This document shows, one piece after another, positions 11,744 to 21,945 of a stretch of 64,000 bases of DNA (position 1 is its first letter; every line of letters begins with the position of its first letter). The notes beneath the pieces were generated by a model, which saw only the letters and a program-made list of their open reading frames with translations, did not search any database and had not been told where the DNA came from. The stretch spans positions 85,209,087-85,273,086 of the forward strand of contig CM043966.1 in the NCBI GenBank assembly GCA_014529385.2, written 5' to 3'. The stretch is from Adiantum capillus-veneris (taxonomy: Eukaryota; Streptophyta; Polypodiopsida; Polypodiales; Pteridaceae). A program made the position numbers and the translations under genes.

Positions 11744-12942
11744 ATTCACAAACTGGGATGGATAATGCTCCTATGGTTCAGTCAACAACTATAGAATCCA
11801 TAGATTCTATGGTTTCTAAAGTGCCCAAGATGGATGATATTTCTATACTAGAGTCTAGTGTTGTGCAACTTGAGAAAGCTTCCAATAATGAGAACCAAGA
11901 AATCGATGCTTCAAAAATGCAACATACATCAAAAGAGATTGAAAAGTCCACTCACGAGCTATTGCCAATTGGTACTACGTCATGTAGCGTAGATGTTGAG
12001 AAATCCTTGCTTACAATTATATTGGATTTAAATGGTCTATTGTTGAAACGTTCCCCTCAACCATCCTCACACCACAACTCAGTGCAAATGGATTCAAAAA
12101 GATATATTATACTCAGGCCAGGTTGCATCCAATTCTTGAAGACTATTTTACAAAGGTTTAATGTTGCAATTTGGTCGACAGCTACTAGGAATAATGTGTA
12201 TCAAATCCTTGCAGCACTAAACAACTTAGCTGAGGATACATTGCCTTTCTTTGCAATTTGGTCGCAAGATGTTTGCTACACCGCTCAAACTCAAAAATTG
12301 TTTAGACCCAACAATCCAAACGTTGAGGCAATGTTTAAGCCTCTAGCCAAAATTGCCATGGGGTTTGAATGTGATCCACAAAGAACAGTGCTTATTGATG
12401 ACTCTCCTTACAAGGGATGTATTTCACCAGCAAACAATTGCATTTTTCCACCACAATTTGATGCTGAGAAGATGGTTGACAATATGCTCTTGGAGGAGCT
12501 ACTGCCATACTTGATTCAGCTTGATGAGAGAAGGGATGTGCGTGATTTAGTTGCTTCTAATCGTTATGGACAACCTATAGTGACAAATGATAGTGAATAC
12601 AAACAAATCATGGAGTATTGGAAGCAGAAAAATGATGTTTGGTCAGCTAAGGTGTTCTTTACAAGAAGAATACCACCTGCAAAAGGTGACAGAGATGAAA
12701 CTATCATTGAAGATGCAAGTGACACAAGCCACCGCAATGAAATGAGAAGAGCCCAAATACAAGAGATCTTGGCAAAGGAGCGTACACCCATTGAAAGCAT
12801 GAAGGCGTCACAATTGACCACTTTAGCTAGGCAATTGGGTTGTAACACAAAAGGAGTTTTGAAGGCAACCACAGCAAAGGCTTATATAAATAAGGTGAAA
12901 GCTGAGAACAATCTTCTAAGGTTGGATAGAAAGCAACCCTAA
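11744..12942 (+). CDS. FCP1/NIF-type HAD phosphatase-like protein with SAP-like tail
   Basis: Open from a splice acceptor at 11743 to TAA at 12940-12942. The first ATG is at 11758 (394 residues), but the two leading bases keep the frame open upstream, so an earlier coding exon is possible. Domain order: a variable acidic N-terminus; HAD motif I ILDLNGLLLK at about residues 88-97; RPGCIQFLK; motif II NVAIWSTATRNNV; and IDDSPYKG at about 213-220, as in the FCP1 homology domain. The usual D-x-D has become D-x-N; plant FCP1-domain proteins with L-D-x-N-G-L-L are known, so this may be lineage-typical, though loss of the acid/base Asp argues for weak or no phosphatase activity. The C-terminus IESMKASQLTTLARQLG resembles a SAP DNA-binding motif. 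Family members act on phospho-serine of the RNA polymerase II tail; that role here is inference. A diverged, broken relative lies at 26202-26977. Confidence 0.85.
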
Positions 12943-13190
12943 GGTACTAGTGACATGTCATATATTCTTGATACACATGCTTGAACACTCATGTGCATGG
13001 TATCTAACAAATCTTTCTTTTTATTCCTTCTTGCAGGATCTTACAAAGGATACTACTAGATGGAGTTCAATCAATAGAGATTTTGATATTTTTGCTCAAA
13101 ATAATGAAGGAGTCACCTACATTTTTTGTTTATCAATTTCTTGAGAGACTTTATTTTAGTTTGTAATCATCAAATGAAATGAAAAGTATC
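12943..13190 (+). other. Probable 3' UTR with its own intron
   Basis: The stop codon is directly followed by AAG|GTACTAG, a donor-like site at 12943/12944, and a good acceptor CTTCTTGCAG ends at 13036. The block from 13037 onward has no long open frame in phase with the gene. I read it as a 3' UTR intron plus last exon ending near ATGAAATGAAAAG at about 13180. An alternative C-terminus by another splice choice cannot be excluded. Confidence 0.5.
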
Positions 13191-13285
13191 CTTCTTATTA
13201 AGATTGTTGATCTTTCTCTTGTTCAAACCTTTCAATTGTGATTTATAGTTTTGTTAGCATGAGATTGTGCTTTTTTAGTTTGAAA

Positions 13286-13380
13286 AAAACTGTCAAAGAT
13301 CCAAGTCTTTTTGGCTTTACTTAAGTTATTAATTGTGAAAGATCCAAATCTTTTTGCTTTACTTAAGTTATTGATTGCCT
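13286..13380. repeat. Two-copy tandem duplication of about 45 bp
   Basis: AAAGATCCAAGTCTTTTTGG followed by CTTTACTTAAGTTATTAATTG is repeated with few changes directly downstream. It lies in noncoding DNA between the FCP1-like gene and the CACTA element. Confidence 0.8.
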
Positions 13381-13585
13381 ATGTAATAGTCCTTAAAACA
13401 ATATCGGATGGCTTTCTTGCTCCCATGTCTCACATTGGTCTTTAGGTAAGACAAGTGGTGACCTTGAAAGTATGGTCTCATATCTCGATCAAGTGAAGAG
13501 ACATGAAGCTTAAATATCACTACTATGTATCTAGTGTTAAACTCCATCGAGACAAAGACTAGATAGCCAAATTGCAGTCGAGCTT

Positions 13586-13597
13586 CACTACAAGAGG
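13586..13597. repeat. CACTA left terminal inverted repeat
   Basis: CACTACAAGAGG, matched exactly by its reverse complement at 21647-21658. Confidence 0.95.
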
Positions 13598-13614
13598 TTG
13601 TGTGTTCTTGTGAC

Positions 13615-13900
13615 GCTGTTAGTGACGGAAATACACTGGGTTTTTATAACCCCCGGCGTCGCTAAAACCGTCGCTAAGAGCGTCGCTACGAGAGCGTCGC
13701 TATAACCGTCGCTATAGGCGTCGCTATATGCGTCGCTATATGCGTCGCTATAAGCGTCGCTATAAGCGTCGCTATATAGCGACGCTCATAGAGACGCTCA
13801 TAGCGACGATTATAGCGACGTTTACACAGAAGACTATAGCGACGCTCATAGCGACGCCACAGAGCCATAAATAGCGACGCTTATAGCGACGCCCGAGAGA
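13615..13900. repeat. CACTA left subterminal repeats (AGCGTCGCTAT motif)
   Basis: About twenty copies of a 10-12 bp motif, GCGTCGCTAT or its reverse complement ATAGCGACGC, are packed here. The left part (to about 13773) is mostly in one orientation and the right part in the other, with head-to-head copies at about 13772-13785. In En/Spm elements such subterminal motifs are binding sites for the TNPA-type protein. The fit to the TNP1/TNPA-like gene nearby is inference. Confidence 0.9.
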
Positions 13901-14257
13901 ATTTTTTTTTGGTGGCAGGGCATTGAATGCCCTGCCACTCATCAACCATATTGTACTTGATTCACTTTTTAAAAAAAGTGCAAAGGTAGATAAGAGACCC
14001 AAAATAGTCACCCACAAGACGCATTGTTTGCAAAATTGACAATTGTACACATCATAGGCAAAATGAATTGATTGGCAAATGTAATAATGACAATTGTACA
14101 ACATCATAGGCATAAAGAATTGATTGGCAAAAGGAACTGCGGTGACAAATGTAATAATATACATGGTTCAAAAAGACGTATAAAATCCGTCTCATGATAC
14201 ATAAGCTATGAGAAACCCTAAACTAATGCTATCTAGCTACGGCTAAACTGACGTCGT

Positions 14258-15567
14258 CTAGTCAGACGTCTCATCGCGTCCAAGCGGCGTATCTGTCGGA
14301 TTCTGCAAAAAAAGACAATAAGACAGCTTTCAGTAAGTATAAACATATAACGACATTTATAAAACAATACAAAAAATAAAAAAGAGTAAACCCTAATACT
14401 AACCATGCCGCCGCGAGAACTGAGAATGTCCATCAAGGCGTTTAAGCCCTTCCTGCCTGCGTACTCGCGCTCGTACGGTGTGGGATCACGTCCTGTCATC
14501 GACCACTGTCAAAACATACAAAGATTTCATTATGTTAGAATTAAAAAACTCATAAACCCTAAACTATCGAACATAAAGAGCAATGTGAAAACACTTACAA
14601 AATCGGCCTCAAATGATGCCCATCCACCGCTCCCCAAGTGGTGCGAGCTCCCTGCCTCTACTCGTGCTCTGGCTGCATCCTTTTGTTGCTTCCACTTGTC
14701 GGGATTCTCGCGCGCTGCTTTCTTCGCATTCTTCCAATCTTCTTTGGCCAGCCAATCTGGCCTGTTCCACCCATTCTTGATTGCTTTTTGCACTTCGGAA
14801 CGCTTGTGTTTGCAGTATTCGCGCATTCGAATCTTCATCAGGTCTTCATTAAAGCGCTGATCCCGTGTTGGAACGGAAAACTTATCATGAAGTATGCTGA
14901 TGACTCTGTTTTTTAAATCACTTGGTACTTCACTCCATTTGTTTAGTATGTAGTGTCTAAACAGCTGAGAGCAAAGACCACGCATGCGCGAGATCACCTT
15001 CTTGCCGTCATCATCCATGATGATGCCGCCGCTGATGTCGACGGAGTAAGGCAAGCCCTCTGGCCGGTGACGCGTGAACCTGGGTGTCCCGGCAGGGGTC
15101 TCTAGCGGCGTGTCGATGGGGGTACGGACGTCAGGTGTCTCCACCGGCGTCTGGGCCCCGAAGCGAGGAGTGTCGAGTGGGGTGGCTCCTGGCGAAGTAG
15201 GTAGAGGTGTGTAGCTTCTAGGAACAGTCAGCCGTGCAAAACCTGGCGTAGATGGCGATGCTGTGGCTGGTGTGGGGGCGGGCAAAGAAGGGGAGGGTAA
15301 AGAGCCTCGTCGAACACGAGGCGGTGTGGAGGCATCGGTGGCGGAATCCCCACAACAACCGTCACCGCCGCCACTAGAGCGCCGGTGTCTAGACGAGTGT
15401 GAAGCTCGTCTCGTCGACGCCGAAGCTTCGGAGCGCGCCGAATGCTCCGAAAGAGAGGGAGATGCGGATGGAGTAGGAACGCGCGATGATGCGCCGGAGC
15501 GATGACGCTCCACGTACCACTATCTCTGCTGCGGTGACAAAGAAGAAAGAAACTCCTCATCATCCAT
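14258..15567 (-). pseudogene. TNP1/TNPA-like (Transposase_24, Ptta/En/Spm type) gene with in-frame stop
   Basis: Minus strand. An ATG at 15567-15565 (MDDEEFLSS...) is followed in frame by TAG at 15522-15520, after which a long frame runs to a donor GTAAGT next to 14599. Further exons are suggested at about 14507-14406 (after an ACAG acceptor) and at about 14303-14258. Seen: a Ser/Thr/Pro-rich first half with repeated T-P-x-x-T-P motifs, then a basic domain with VPSDLKNRVISILHDKFSV, WNRPDWLAKEDWKN and SHHLGSGGW, then TGRDPTPYEREYAGRKG. The last blocks match the layout of the plant Transposase_24 family, a DNA-binding partner of TNP2. The single nonsense codon near the start may be bypassed by a downstream start, so loss of function is likely but not certain. 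Confidence 0.82.
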
Positions 15568-15839
15568 ACCTGCATTAAACACACGAATATTTAAACTTAA
15601 TATTGAATGAATAGAGTAGACAATGACGCAAAGACCATTAAATACAATGACATAATGAAGCATATAAATACAATGACGCAATGAATTGAGTGATAGAAGA
15701 GGCAAGTCGAAAACTCAGAATTTTCAATCAAAAGATGTGAGCGCGAGTAGAAAAGAGCGTTATACACCATGGAAGGTACTTAGAGAGCCAGAGCTTTTAC
15801 AACACGGAGCAAAATTGTTCAAATACAATATTTGTGGCT

Positions 15840-18800
15840 TTAAGAGATCTCTCTCTCATCCTCGCATAACTCAGCATAACTTCCTATATCTATATAGAGC
15901 TCTCCGTTTAAACACATATCCTCTGTTTCATTTTGTAGCTCCTCTGCATGCACCCCATATAGAGTAGTAGCATCTTGATGCTCGTCTGGCACCACCGCAA
16001 CGGCTTCTGATTGAGCATCTTCTCTGATCTCCTCCATTGACGTCTTTGTGATTGGCACATGGTAGCCTTCATACGTCCTTGCACTACGAGGGGCTACCTC
16101 TATGACGTACCACCAGTTTGATGTAGACTTTGTAGGATGAAATATTACCTGCCAGAGCCACATAACTTACATGAGAGCTTTCAAGCACATAACTTGTAAA
16201 AGAGAGATGTTAACTATTTACATACTCTTGTTCACAATGCTCGGGTAGTACGAAAGTTTCTCTTAGGTCAGTCCATTTCTTAGTAGAATCCACCTCAAGA
16301 AAACCAGACTCTCCTCTACGCACAGTAGCGTTGCGACCCTCCATGATTATCTTAAACCATTGCACGTCGAACAAGTCGACAAAAAATCCTCTGTAATCGA
16401 TCCTCAAAATCTCTTGCAGCGTGCCGAAGTAAGTGAGTTCCGCCACCACAGGATCTGCATCAGAGGAACGTCGTCGACTAGACTGTTCAAATTTTGCCAT
16501 GATTCCACAATCTTGAGTAAAACGCTTTTTGTCGATTCGTTCCACCCTAAAATGTCGACCTTTACACCATGCTGCTGTGTATGACTTATACTACAATGAA
16601 CAAAGATTATGAGTGGCCGTTCAAACGTTTATAAATAAAGTCACTTGCTAGTCGTACATTGCAAACTTACCTTGGTCGCGCAACCCCGAGAGTACTCCCA
16701 CTCTTCTTCAGTCACTTCGTCACCGCATTGTTGTGCGCTTTTCAATTGGTTGTGCAACCATCTTAAGCTCATGAAGGTTGGTAGGCTCTCCAGAACCGCT
16801 GGATAGTGCATCGGTGGTTGTCTTCCCCGTCTCCACTCGATTCGTGCCCTTTGTCGCTCTTGCTTTGCATCCTCATATTGTGAAATCCACTTTTGTATCA
16901 CTGGATTGTGAAGCATGCAAAATCGGTTGATTCTAGCCTCTAGATCTTCCGTCATCTTCTTCTCAACACCGAGATTGCACATGACGATCCCAGATATGCG
17001 CTCATCATCTATGGTTCGCCATAGTGTGTCCGGGGATTTATCAAATCCATCTAGCCACTCTCCAATGTACACTAGGGACTCTGATACCAACCAACCTTCT
17101 GCCATGCTACCCTCCGGACGTGCCTTTTGACGCACATATCCCTTAAGCGTTTTCATGAAACGCTCTAAGAAGAACATCCATGTGGAATGAACTGTGCCAG
17201 CTATTTCCACCTCATCAACTATGTGAACAAGAAGATGCACCTGAATGGTTAGCATTGTAGTAGGAAAATGTTTCTCAAACATGCACACAAGCTCCGCAGC
17301 ATTTAGTTTGGCGAATGGTATGGAGTCTACGTTGATCTCCTTTTGTGAGATCCATTGCACTAGCTTTGCAAGTTTGTAGATTGTGTTACGGATGTCGAGA
17401 GACAAACATCCCTCAATGGCAACCGGTAAAATAAACTGTAAAGTATGTGCAGCAATGATATTAAAGTCCACATTTTATGCAATGATATTAAAGTCTTGGG
17501 CTCCTGTGAAAATCCATGGTGCTTTAGGGAGTTTTATCGATCCATCAGACGCTGTTTGCGGCCAATATTGCTCCATACGATCCACATTTCTAAGGTCAAC
17601 TCTGGCTCCCAAAGTATCTTTCTTGCGGGTCAGATGGTCCCATAGTAGATTACCCACATTCTTGAATATGTGCATTGGATCGAGCAAGTGATTGATCATG
17701 AGTCGGGGCTAGTATGGTAACTCGTACCATAGAGATAGTCTCTTCATCCCTGGAGGCAATCCGTCATCGCACATCTCCTTCTGCTCTAACCATGCTTGTG
17801 CAGACATCCTTGGTGGCTCTCTTCCCAAAAAGCCATCGCGTAACACATGATTCTCTGGAAGATACGCTTGATGACCTTCGTAGATTTGCTTCTTCAGTGA
17901 GGGTGCCCTACGTGCATTCAGTCTAGGTCCACATGTGACACATGCTCTGTATCCGCTTGTTTGAAGCCCTGCATGTATACACATGATAATAGATCAACTA
18001 TGGGAAAAAACAAGATTTACAGTGTCTGAGTGAGGAGTGTCAATAGATCACCTGAGCATTCTGTTAGCCCGGGATAGTCATGCATGGTCCACATTAGAAT
18101 GCCTCTGATCAAAGCATTCCGTCGTCCTGTGTGTCGGCTCATATCCACCACCTCTATGCCAATCCACAATTGTTGTAGCTCTTCCAATAGTGGACGAAGA
18201 TACACATCCATATTCCCCACTTTATATCGCACTGGCACAATCAAGCTTAGCCATAGGTGCCCCTTCTTCGTAGTCAACCACGGGGGAATGTTGTAGTTGA
18301 CGATGACAACGGGCCATACACTGTAAGATGTTGATCTTTGACCAAATGGATTTATGCCATCCATAGCCAGGCCTAAGCGCAAATTTCGAGCTTCCCTGGC
18401 AAAATCCGACCATGTTCCATCTATATATTTCCACACTACGCAATCTGCAGGAATTCGTAGCACACCATCCGAAGATTTATTCTCCTCATGCCATGATGCT
18501 AGGGCGGCCATGGACTTACATTCAAAGAAATGCTTGATGCGAGGAAGCAGAGGGAAATGTCGCAAAACCTTTTTTGGAATTTTTGTCCCGTGGAGATCTA
18601 CTCGATATCTTTCGGAATCACATTTCGGACACTTCTCCATGTCTATGTATTCCCCTCTGAAAAGAATGCAGTCATTAGGACAAGCGTGGATAGAATTGTA
18701 ATCCATCCCCAAGTTTCGCAAAATCTTTCTTGCTTCATCTCGGGAATCTGGCATCACATTGTCAGCTCGTAGTATGTGCTCTTTCAACAATCTACACAAC

Positions 18801-19420
18801 ATAAAAATATGATACAGTCGTGTAAAAATCTATCAGATCATTATACATTTAGAGTTTTATTAAAGTAAACTAATTGTAATAGATCACCTGAAAAGCGCTG
18901 TGACGCTAGTGTCATTCCATCCAAACTTTGCCTGCATGTTGAGAAGAACCAGGAGTGCTTTCAATCTAGACATACGTGCTCCATTATACAATGGCGTATC
19001 GGCTTCACTTTTCATATCATCATAGATAAGCCTTTCTGAATCCATGATCGTCTCGATCATTTCATCAATCTCGGGATCAAACATTGCCTCGTTGGGAATG
19101 TGCTCTGCATGATCATCCCCCGAGTTGTCAGAGGCTACATCTTGTGGCCTCACATATGCTGCTTGACCAAAGCGCCTGCGAACACGTCTATTGGGTTGCA
19201 AGATTGCTGCTTGTTGGCCAACGTCAGAGTCCGACGAGTTATAATTGGCAACAACTCGATCTATAATAGATGGATCGAACTCGCCAAATTCACGAACGTG
19301 CTGCAAAGAAACACGTCTTGTCCGTCGCACAGCATGCTTGCATTGATTACAAGGACATAAGACCCTCGTTGAGAGATAGGTGTTTCGGTTGGGCGGTCCC
19401 ACATCCTCGTCGCTACTCAT
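15840..19420 (-). pseudogene. TNP2-type CACTA transposase, multi-exon, with two in-frame stops
   Basis: Starts at ATG 19420 (MSSDEDVGPPNRN). Exon 1 (to 18888) carries the transposase-associated Zn-binding region VLCPCNQCKHAVRR. The exon from 18791 to 18052 holds the TNP2 core (HFPLLPRIKHFF, GLAMDGINPFG, SVWPVVIVNYNIPPW). The exon starting 17968 has a C-x-x-C segment ACVTCGP, then LDPMHIFKN. A DUF4218 region follows (KHFPTTMLTIQVHLLVHIV, HSTWMFFLERFMKTLKGYV) to a donor next to 16671. The exon from 16590 has DUF4216 (ELTYFGTLQEILRIDYRGFF), and the last exon, from about 16155, ends at 15840. In-frame stops: TAG at 17711-17709, at the spot where the family has a Trp after L-P-Y, and TAA at 17477-17475, inside a 27-bp insertion built from a duplicated 17-bp stretch. 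This enzyme would cut and move CACTA ends; this copy should not make full-length protein. Confidence 0.92.
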
Positions 19421-19482
19421 AATGAGGATAAAAAACTTATAACCTGGACAACAAATTTAATATTCTATTGGCATTCTTCGTC

Positions 19483-19485
<3 letters not shown>

Positions 19486-19552
<67 letters not shown>
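19486..19552. repeat. (CT)n microsatellite upstream of TNP2
   Basis: About 67 bp of almost pure CT with one G interruption, roughly 65 bp upstream of the transposase ATG, in its likely 5' leader or promoter. Confidence 0.95.
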
Positions 19553-19554
<2 letters not shown>

Positions 19555-19829
19555 ACCTCACATTCTCTAGTCATGTCCAATCCCCGCACACCTCGGTCTA
19601 GAGGTGCACGGAGATCAGAACCACCGGGTTATAATCTCGTCTTTATTGGTCAATACCTATATTTGTGGGTACAAGAAATCTACACACCCACGTCTACATG
19701 ATACTGCATGTAGTGGACAAAACCCCTTTGCCTCTTCTCTAGCTGTAGCACTTCACAACATCTTAACATCTTTTCACAGTAGATCTTTTCACTGTTCGTC
19801 TAACTCTAAACCCTAAACCGTAAGTAATT
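19553..19829. other. CACTA 5' noncoding region, no gene seen
   Basis: Short frames only. Likely promoter side of the minus-strand transposase gene; no clear TATA element was picked out. Confidence 0.4.
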
Positions 19830-20060
19830 CTTGCGTGGACTCGATCTAACGTAAATAAGCGTAAATCTAAATAAACGCAAATCTAACTAAAAATAAACCT
19901 AAATCTAATTTAACGTAAGTCTACATCTAACCTAATCTTTAACGTCTTTTGGGATAGTTTCCTACGACGTTAAAACTCTCTTCTTCTTGTGTGTGTGTGA
20001 GTGTGTGTGGGTAAACCTAAATAAACCTAAGTCTAATCTAATATAACATAAATCTAAATC
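19830..20060. repeat. First copy of an internal direct repeat (AACGTAAATCTAA-rich)
   Basis: Contains short iterations such as AATAAACCTAAATCTAATTT, then CCTAATCTTTAACGTCTTTT, then TCCTACGACGTTAAAACTCTC. A second copy lies at 20505-20690 and a third trace of TTTCCTACGACGTTAAA at about 20841. All are inside the CACTA element. Confidence 0.8.
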
Positions 20061-20504
20061 TAACGTAAATTATGTTATATTAAAAACAAAGAACTAAACT
20101 AACAGGGATTATAAGAACCTTAAAACTGATTTAACACATATTTTTTCACATAACTCGGCAAGAGTTGGCATTCTCATCACTAAAGATGTGAGAGTTAACT
20201 TCCGGCGGTGACGCTGCCTCATCTCCATCCACATCTGATGACAGCAATTGGCCCTTTAGACCGTTCTTGCTCTTGTTACTAACTTTGAAGTTGCTGTTGA
20301 ATGACTAGAGGTTGTCTAGATGGTCATTGTGTCGGGGATGTAGTGACTCTTGCCGCTCTGAAGATCCACCTTCTTCCCTATCTTCTGAAGACATTTCACC
20401 AATACTTTTGGATCGATGGAGCCCACCATGAGTGAAGGCAGCAATACCCTATATTCCATTGAGGGCTTTCTTCACCCGCTTCATGCAGGCATCACAGTCT
20501 ATGG

Positions 20505-20690
20505 AGACCTAAATCTAATCTAATATAACGTAAATCTAAATCTAGCGTAAATAAACGTAAATCTAGTTAAAAATAAACCTAAATCTAATTTAATGTAAGT
20601 CTACATATAACCTAATCTTTAACGTCTTTTAAGATAGTTTCCTACGACGTTATAACTCTCTTCTTCTTGTGTGTGTGCGCATGTGTGGAT
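20505..20690. repeat. Second copy of the internal direct repeat
   Basis: Matches 19830-20000 closely, including CCTAATCTTTAACGTCTTTT and the GTGTGTGTG tail. The roughly 450 bp in between is distinct and is not seen elsewhere in the window. Confidence 0.8.
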
Positions 20691-20864
20691 GTGTGTGCCA
20701 ATAAAAAGAGATAAATGGTATAACCTTTCTATCACCCATGCCAAGTATGATAGATTGATTATGCCATTTCCCTCTTGAATAATAGGTCTTGAGTTCAACT
20801 CCTCGTCGGCTAGATCTTTAGTTCTTTTAATTTTAATTAGTTTCCTACGACGTTAAATTAGTTT

Positions 20865-21092
20865 CTCTCTCTTTCTCTCTCAATGTGTGTGCGTTTTTTT
20901 GGATCGTATGCATGTTTTCTCTCTCTTTTCCTCTCTCAATGTGTGCGTTTTTTGTTTATGCATGTTCTCTCTCTCTTTTCCTCTCTGAATGCGTGCGTTT
21001 TTTGTTTATGCATGCTCTCTCTCTCTTTTTCTCTCTCAATGTGTGTGTGCATTCTTTGTTTATGTATGTGTGTGTGCGTTTTTGTTTTTGTT

Positions 21093-21123
<31 letters not shown>

Positions 21124-21147
21124 AAAAACACTATGTGTGTGTGTGTA

Positions 21148-21182
<35 letters not shown>

Positions 21183-21393
21183 AAGAGGGGAAGGGAACAT
21201 GAGAATGAGGAGAGGGAAGGAGCATACCTGGCTCTCCTTCCTCTCCTCGTGTGTGTGTGTGTGTGTGTGGAGAAGAAAAAAAGAGAGAGGGAGAGAGAAA
21301 GAGGGGAAGGGAACATGAGAATGAGGAGAGGGAAGGAGCATACCTGGCTCTCCTTCCTCTCCTCGTGTGTGTGTGTGTGTGTGTGTGGAGAAG

Positions 21394-21442
<49 letters not shown>

Positions 21443-21445
21443 GGG
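20865..21445. repeat. Microsatellite-rich block with a duplicated ~120-bp unit
   Basis: CT, GT and GA runs alternate. A unit with GAAAGAGGGGAAGGGAACAT, then GAGGAGAGGGAAGGAGCATA and a GT run occurs twice (about 21160-21285 and 21286-21395). Reading frames of 60-195 codons on both strands here are products of the dinucleotide runs. Confidence 0.92.
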
Positions 21446-21539
21446 AGAGCATTACCTGCTCCTTGCTTGAGGGCGCCGAAAAACTCAGATCTGAGATTTG
21501 AGTTTTTAGGCGCGCCCGGTTATTTTTTTAGCCCAGCCG

Positions 21540-21636
21540 GCATCGCTATGAGCGTCGCAAATGTCTTTGTAAATTTGCGACGCTCATAGCGACGCTGGGA
21601 ATTTTTTTTTTGAGCGTCGCTGTGTGAGCGTCGCTA
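21540..21636. repeat. CACTA right subterminal repeats
   Basis: Contains the same GAGCGTCGC and GCGACGCTCATAGCGACGC motifs, including an inverted pair around CAAATGTCTTTGTAAATTTG (21557-21595) that could form a stem-loop. There are fewer copies than at the left end. Confidence 0.88.
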
Positions 21637-21646
21637 ATATGAATAG

Positions 21647-21658
21647 CCTCTTGTAGTG
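21647..21658. repeat. CACTA right terminal inverted repeat
   Basis: CCTCTTGTAGTG, the exact reverse complement of the left end. The next base outside is T, continuing TTTAAGTG. Confidence 0.95.
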
Positions 21659-21945
21659 TTTAAGTGAAAAATCCATTTGAGCTAAGGTAAAACTTATAGT
21701 GCCTCATTTTTCTAGGATTCTACCCCATCAAGGAAGTTAGAATCTAGCACAAACCAATTAAGACTCTTTTGGAGCCTAGATAGGACAATTCGTGGAACTT
21801 ATGAAACTTATTATTGAGTTAGAGTCTAGTTTAGATAAGCAAAAGATCTTCAAACCAGCACTTGACTTTCTTACTATTCAATATTCAAAGTCCCTTGAGG
21901 CTAACAAATTACATACCCACTTGTAACCTAACTAATGAGTAATTA
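21659..21945 (+). other. Right flank of CACTA, remnant plus-oriented repeat
   Basis: No gene. At 21769-21797 there is a diverged plus-strand copy of the satellite (GGAGCCTAGATAGGACAATT), so the switch of satellite orientation happens near 21946 and not at the transposon end. Confidence 0.65.

Larger units (their letters stand above)
13586..21658 (-). mobile_element. CACTA (En/Spm) DNA transposon, 8.07 kb
   Basis: The ends CACTACAAGAGG (13586-13597) and CCTCTTGTAGTG (21647-21658) are perfect 12-bp inverted repeats of CACTA type. The flanking triplets are CTT and TTT, so the expected 3-bp target duplication is imperfect. Within are subterminal GCGTCGCTAT repeats at both ends, a TNP1/TNPA-like gene and a TNP2 transposase gene, both on the minus strand, and a 5' region rich in microsatellites. 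Both genes carry in-frame stop codons, so the copy is probably immobile by itself, though its ends could still be used in trans. The plus-oriented satellite motif occurs on both sides (13445 and 21769), so the element landed in satellite-bearing DNA. Confidence 0.95.

Noticed and set aside
13686-13868. 60-codon minus frame with repeated R-R-Y and I-A-T
   Set aside because: Translation of the CACTA subterminal repeats.
20883-21470. 195-codon and overlapping frames in the CT/GT/GA block
   Set aside because: They consist of Ser-Leu, Cys-Val and Arg-Glu runs translated from microsatellites.
13586-21658. CACTA element as the loop of one large inverted repeat
   Set aside because: Plus-oriented satellite is still present at about 21769, right of the transposon, so the orientation change lies near 21946 and not at the transposon.
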